Position numbers and translations under genes: made by a program. 64,000 nt of DNA from positions 2,772,001 through 2,836,000 of the forward strand of contig JASPKZ010007797.1 of assembly GCA_030220185.1 (NCBI GenBank), read 5' to 3'. This DNA is from Diploptera punctata. Lineage: Eukaryota; Arthropoda; Insecta; Blattodea; Blaberidae. The notes beneath the pieces are model-generated. The model worked only from the letters and a program-made list of their open reading frames with translations, was not told the origin of the DNA and did not search any database. This document shows, one piece after another, positions 60,711-64,000 of the stretch. Numbering within the stretch: position 1 is the stretch's first letter; each line of letters starts with the position of its first letter.

Positions 60711-61695
60711 AACCCAGTATTATGTTAAAACCTTACTGAAAAAATAGGACATATTTTGGTTAATTTAATCTCACCAGGACACGTTCTATTAACGAAATAC
60801 TAACATTTCTTGTATTTGAGGAGGATGATGTTTATTTAAATTCTTTTAAGTGCACGTACTTAGCATTCAGAATTTAAAATGCAACTTGTCTAATAACAAT
60901 AATGTATGACTTAATTGTTGAAAGTAAAGAGATTTTGTTGTAAAATAATTTATTTTATGTTAACTGAAAAATGTTGAATTTTTATAGAATAAATCACTAT
61001 GAAGTTTAATTTAAGATAAAATTAAAATTCTTTATACCTCACCTCATATTCAGTCTTCTAATTATACCAGTTTCAAAACCTATGTGGTTTCACCTTCTGT
61101 AATATTTTGACTCGAATGAATGCGTCATTTCTTATCTTACTTTATAGTTTATGTTTTCTTAAACACGGGAACTGCAGTTTTCAAGAGGAACATCCCTCCC
61201 ATTTTAAACTGACATTCTTCTTCTTCTTCAGTTCACAGGCTAGGCAAATTGCCTGTTCTGCCTCACAGTTGTTCTGTCCGTCTTATCACTGGCCTCCCTT
61301 GAACCTCTTGGCTTGTAGTTAAATGCTGTTTTTGGCAATCTTGTTACATTCATTCTTTCTACATGTCTAAATCATTTATCTCTATATTCTTTGATTTTAT
61401 CATTCGGTGGATACATATTTAACTCTCTTTTTATATCTTCATTCTTTATCTGATCCAATCTTGTAGAGCCTTTTGTTCTTCTAAGGAAGTTCATTTCTAC
61501 ACGTTGTATTCTACTTTGCAATTTTTTTATCATTACCCAAGTTTCACTCCCATAAAGTAATGCAAGAACTGCCAGTATTTTATAAAATTTCAGTCTAGTA
61601 TCTCTTCTTGTTTTGTTCTTTAATGTTTTATGGGTAGTTCTGCATATCATTTGAAATGTTGACAGTTTCATATTGTCTCTTTAAGTTTTTGTGTC

Positions 61696-61750
61696 CCACT
61701 TGATGTGAAAACAGGTCAAAAGGCCTAATTTCATGAAGCAGAAGAAGAAG
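61696..61750 (+). mobile_element. 55-bp retro-insertion with 13-bp duplication
   Basis: Flanked by AAGTTTTTGTGTC at 61683-61695 and 61751-61763 and ending in GAAGAAGAAG. The smallest retro-insertion seen. Its (GAA)n end links it to the LINE machinery. Confidence 0.78.
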
Positions 61751-61920
61751 AAGTTTTTGTGTCGATGTAAAATTACAACCCAAATAATTAAAATTTGTTA
61801 CTTGTTCTAGAGGTTTGTTGTCCATTATGGTTTTTCATATTATATTCATTTCTCCAATATGCCATTATTTTTGTTTTTTCATTTGATATTTTAAAATTAT
61901 ATTCTTGGCATAACTGATTT

Positions 61921-62243
61921 CTTCTTCTTCATCCAACCAAGTCTTAGGCCTATAGGCCTGTTCTGATCTCACTGATGAATTTTGTATCCAGCATTTCCTT
62001 GGATGGCCCAGAAATCTACTTGTTGCAAGAATTGAAAGCAAATCTAAAGTACTACCCAACGGGGTAAAAGTGTTGGGGTTTACATCCATGCAGCATTTAT
62101 TCTGCAAGTGATGTTATGGTTATAGCGCCAATACTCGGTCCCTAGAGCCTCATCTGTTATAAGTAGGTTGCACCACGGGCAGGTTGAGGTTAGGTTTTGG
62201 ATAGGAGAGATTTTAAAATGCACTTCACTCTCCCATGCAACCC
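61921..62243 (-). mobile_element. SINE-like element with (GAA)n tail and 13-bp duplication
   Basis: Flanked by GCATAACTGATTT at 61908-61920 and 62244-62256. The minus-strand element starts GCGGGTTGCATGGGAGAGTG-like and ends in (GAA)n. No tRNA boxes were seen. It shares the tail of the LINE it landed in. Confidence 0.78.
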
Positions 62244-62465
62244 GCATAACTGATTTAATTGATGTAAAGAGTACTGCAAATTATTTTCATTTTCTTGAAT
62301 AATAACCACATCATCAGTATACATTAAAACATTTAATATTAACATTTCTTTTCCAATTTTTGATGATGTCATTAATATATAAATTAGAAAGAGTAGGTGA
62401 TAAACTACACCCATGTCTTATACCTCTATTTATCAACCGACATGTCATAATGACATTATGACTCA

Positions 62466-62512
62466 TAATGTCAGTTGAAAATGAGAGGGATGTTCCTCTT
62501 GAAAACTGCAGT
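62466..62512 (+). ncRNA. Degenerate hammerhead-like motif
   Basis: CAGTTGAAAATG, stem II GAGAGG/TCCTCT-type, GAA, then the ten-base self-complementary AACTGCAGTT and C. The core CTGANGA is changed to TTGAAAA, so probably inactive, but stem III is fully symmetric. The mirror is at 61160-61212. Confidence 0.45.
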
Positions 62513-62808
62513 TCCCATGTGTAAGAAAACATAAACTATGAGGTAAGATAAGAAATGACTCGTTCATTCATTGAATTAAGAACCTCATAATGTTATTCCC
62601 TATGTTTAACTATGAATAGTTTGGCTGATGTTATGTTGCTCAGGAGAACTGCTTCTTCCAGTCCTCCTGGATGACAAATCATCAGTCAAAATATTCCTGA
62701 AGGTGAAATCCTAAGTTTTGAAACCAGTATCATTAGAAGACTGGATATGAGGTAAGGTATAAAGAATTTTAATTTAAATCTTAACTGAAATGTAGTAATA
62801 TACCTGCA

Positions 62809-62992
62809 GGGATTGGACAAAACAATGTGAACATGCATCTAATTTGGCACAGAACCCTTTTTGACAGTGATAAAATCCTTAATCATCCTGGGAATGAATG
62901 CATACTAATCCTGAAAGAGTCAGTGTGATTCCATACAGTTCCGAAAAAAAAAATCCTCCAATTCCTTGAGATCTCCTAAAGGACCTAAGTTG
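62809..62992 (-). mobile_element. Possible Tc1 fragment
   Basis: AGGGATTGGACAAAACAATG and a translated SMHSFPGMIKDFITVKKGS piece on the minus strand resemble the 3' end of Tc1-type elements. Short and uncertain. Confidence 0.35.
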
Positions 62993-63009
62993 TCTAATTT
63001 ACAATGTAC

Positions 63010-63077
63010 GCTGGAGGGAAAATTTTTATAGGATCGTAACAGGCCTTGGCCTAATACTTGGAAGAAAGAAGAAGAAG
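63010..63077 (+). mobile_element. 68-bp LINE tail with 9-bp duplication
   Basis: Flanked by ACAATGTAC at 63001-63009 and 63078-63086. It encodes RWREN-like LINE C-terminal sequence as at 14940-14990 and ends GAAGAAAGAAGAAGAAG. Extremely 5' truncated. Confidence 0.8.
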
Positions 63078-63159
63078 ACAATGTACATTGATAATTGACA
63101 TTTTATTTAATCACATTAACAGAGAACTAGCACATAAATTGCAATATATTCATAAGAAA

Positions 63160-63660
63160 TGTGGTCATATTTACTCCTTATAGGAAAACCAGAAGGAAAG
63201 CATCCAGTAGGTATACGCTATGAGGATTTAATTGTTTACTGTCCTCTTATAACCTTGTCTATCAATATTCACAATAACATTTATTTGTCAATTGTGTTCT
63301 TTTTTCAAAATTCTTTGAAATGGTTGGGTGTTTTCATCCCCCACCCTCCTAACGCATTCAATGTGCAGTTATTTTGTTAAGTAAGACATTCAACTGTTTT
63401 TGGTCTTCCCTCTGGCATATTATGGTGATGGAGGGAAAGATAAGTACCCGTCTCTTTCTTAAACCAACCAGACTACCTTTCTCTCTTAAAACCACTGGAT
63501 AACTAAATCCTCACAGACTATAGACCAAGAATGAGGAGGGAGAATAACATTAATCATTATTTTAGGGAGATAAATTAAACAGGGGATGATTGGAAGATGT
63601 TGGCTTAGGATAGGGAAATATGGAGGGCTTATGTCCATGTGACTATGAGCCTACAGGTTC
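63160..63660 (+). pseudogene. LINE type 1 tail split by a small TA element
   Basis: GGAAAACCAGAAGGAAAGCA leads to GTAGGTA, and after the insert comes GACCAAGAATGAGGAGGGAG. The insert (about 63214-63519) has inverted ends with TGAGGATTTAATT/AACTAAATCCTCA and TA at both sides, as expected for a Tc1/mariner-type MITE. Confidence 0.68.
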
Positions 63661-63714
63661 GGTAGTGCTACTGAGTTAGTGCACCATGAAGTTATTTTAT
63701 GGTCTTAATACATA

Positions 63715-63900
63715 ATTCCATTATATTTGAAGAGAAAAATATATGCTCATACTGGGGTTTGAACCCAGGAGCTTTCGCTTTATATGAAACAAAGGATAGA
63801 AAGCGAAATGTCCTGGTTTCAAACCCCAGTCTGAGCGTATTTTTTCTCTTCAAATATAATTGATCCATCATTGAGATATATGAAATGAATAATAAAAACA
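63715..63900. mobile_element. Deleted inverted pair of tRNA-like elements
   Basis: ATTATATTTGAAGAGAAAAA and the mirror TTTTCTCTTCAAATATAAT bound two B-box parts (GGGTTTGAACCCAGG and TTTCAAACCCCAGT). The A-box halves and everything upstream have been deleted, so only the 3' parts of both units remain. Confidence 0.72.
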
Positions 63901-64000
63901 TAATTCCATGTCCATTTCCAGTCCTATATCCTGATAATGTCGAGAAGCTGCATTCCACTACTGATCACCATCTTGAAATAGGAATTGTTGTACAATATAC

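Larger units (their letters stand above)
61217..62450 (-). pseudogene. LINE 3' part with (GAA)n tail
   Basis: Minus strand: RGIRHGCSLSPTLSNLYIND, then FNVYTDDVVIIQENENNLQY (YTDD where the catalytic YADD is expected), KIWQYxK-like sequence, VLALLYGSETWVMIKKLQSR and FLRRTKGSTRLDQIKNEDIK. It ends in CTTCTTCTTCTTC on the plus strand. Broken by stops and two insertions. Confidence 0.82.
60970..62790. mobile_element. Stack of nested elements: PLE in PLE, LINE, then SINE
   Basis: Outer PLE arms 60970-61115 and 62620-62790 (CCTCACCTCATATTCAGTCT and TGGATATGAGGTAAGG). Inner PLE arms 61116-61216 and 62451-62610 (GAACTGCAGTTTTCAAGAGG and mirror). At the axis of the inner palindrome is the LINE 61217-62450, with TGACATT on both sides. 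Inside the LINE are two further inserts. Confidence 0.8.

Overview
The window is a stretch of animal, almost certainly arthropod and probably insect, nuclear DNA. It is AT-rich, has no compact open reading frames, carries GT-AG introns of 2 to 8 kb, and is packed with LINE fragments, tRNA-derived SINEs, Tc1/mariner relics and Penelope-like retroelement (PLE) pieces. A cockroach or another large-genome insect would fit, but that placement is a guess.

One host gene is recognisable. On the + strand, five exons between 21276 and 38891 splice in frame into the last 201 residues of a VPS13-family lipid-transfer protein, ending in a stop codon. The 5' exons were not found, so either they lie left of the window or an upstream intron exceeds 21 kb. 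The four introns hold LINE tails, SINEs, three Tc1/mariner elements side by side, a mitochondrial 16S rRNA fragment (about 21505-21640) and many palindromes.

The rest is transposon debris. (1) PLE-derived sequence dominates. Fragments encode the GIY-YIG endonuclease and, at 48330-48800, the end of the reverse transcriptase. Most are head-to-head inverted dimers with outer ends resembling GGAAGTAACACTATGAGGT. Beside the endonuclease stop codon almost every copy has a hammerhead-ribozyme-like core (CTGANGA, stem II, GAAA, then a self-complementary stem III and an NUH site). Over twenty copies were found and many keep the catalytic core. (2) A tRNA-like element with an upstream TATATAAGAG and a TTTTTCTCTT tail also occurs mostly as inverted pairs (20215-21066, 24107-24565, 37130-37740, 39060-39450, 39985-40495). 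(3) Five SINE families, called A to E here. (4) LINE 3' ends of at least three types, one with a (GAA)n tail and clear target-site duplications. (5) DNA transposons: a 2.36-kb element with 36-bp inverted ends (1306-3664), a pair of hAT-like elements (33965-35154 and 55108-55987), a 591-bp element with perfect 34-bp ends (25280-25870), one Tc1 (28066-29625) and three mariner-type relics.

No CRISPR array, operon or intact mobile-element gene was seen. Stretches not listed below, or listed as blank, held nothing I could name. The most interesting content is the collection of hammerhead-like motifs: they overlap the end of the PLE reading frame, sit inside palindromes, and are accompanied by a second covarying hairpin near the element ends.
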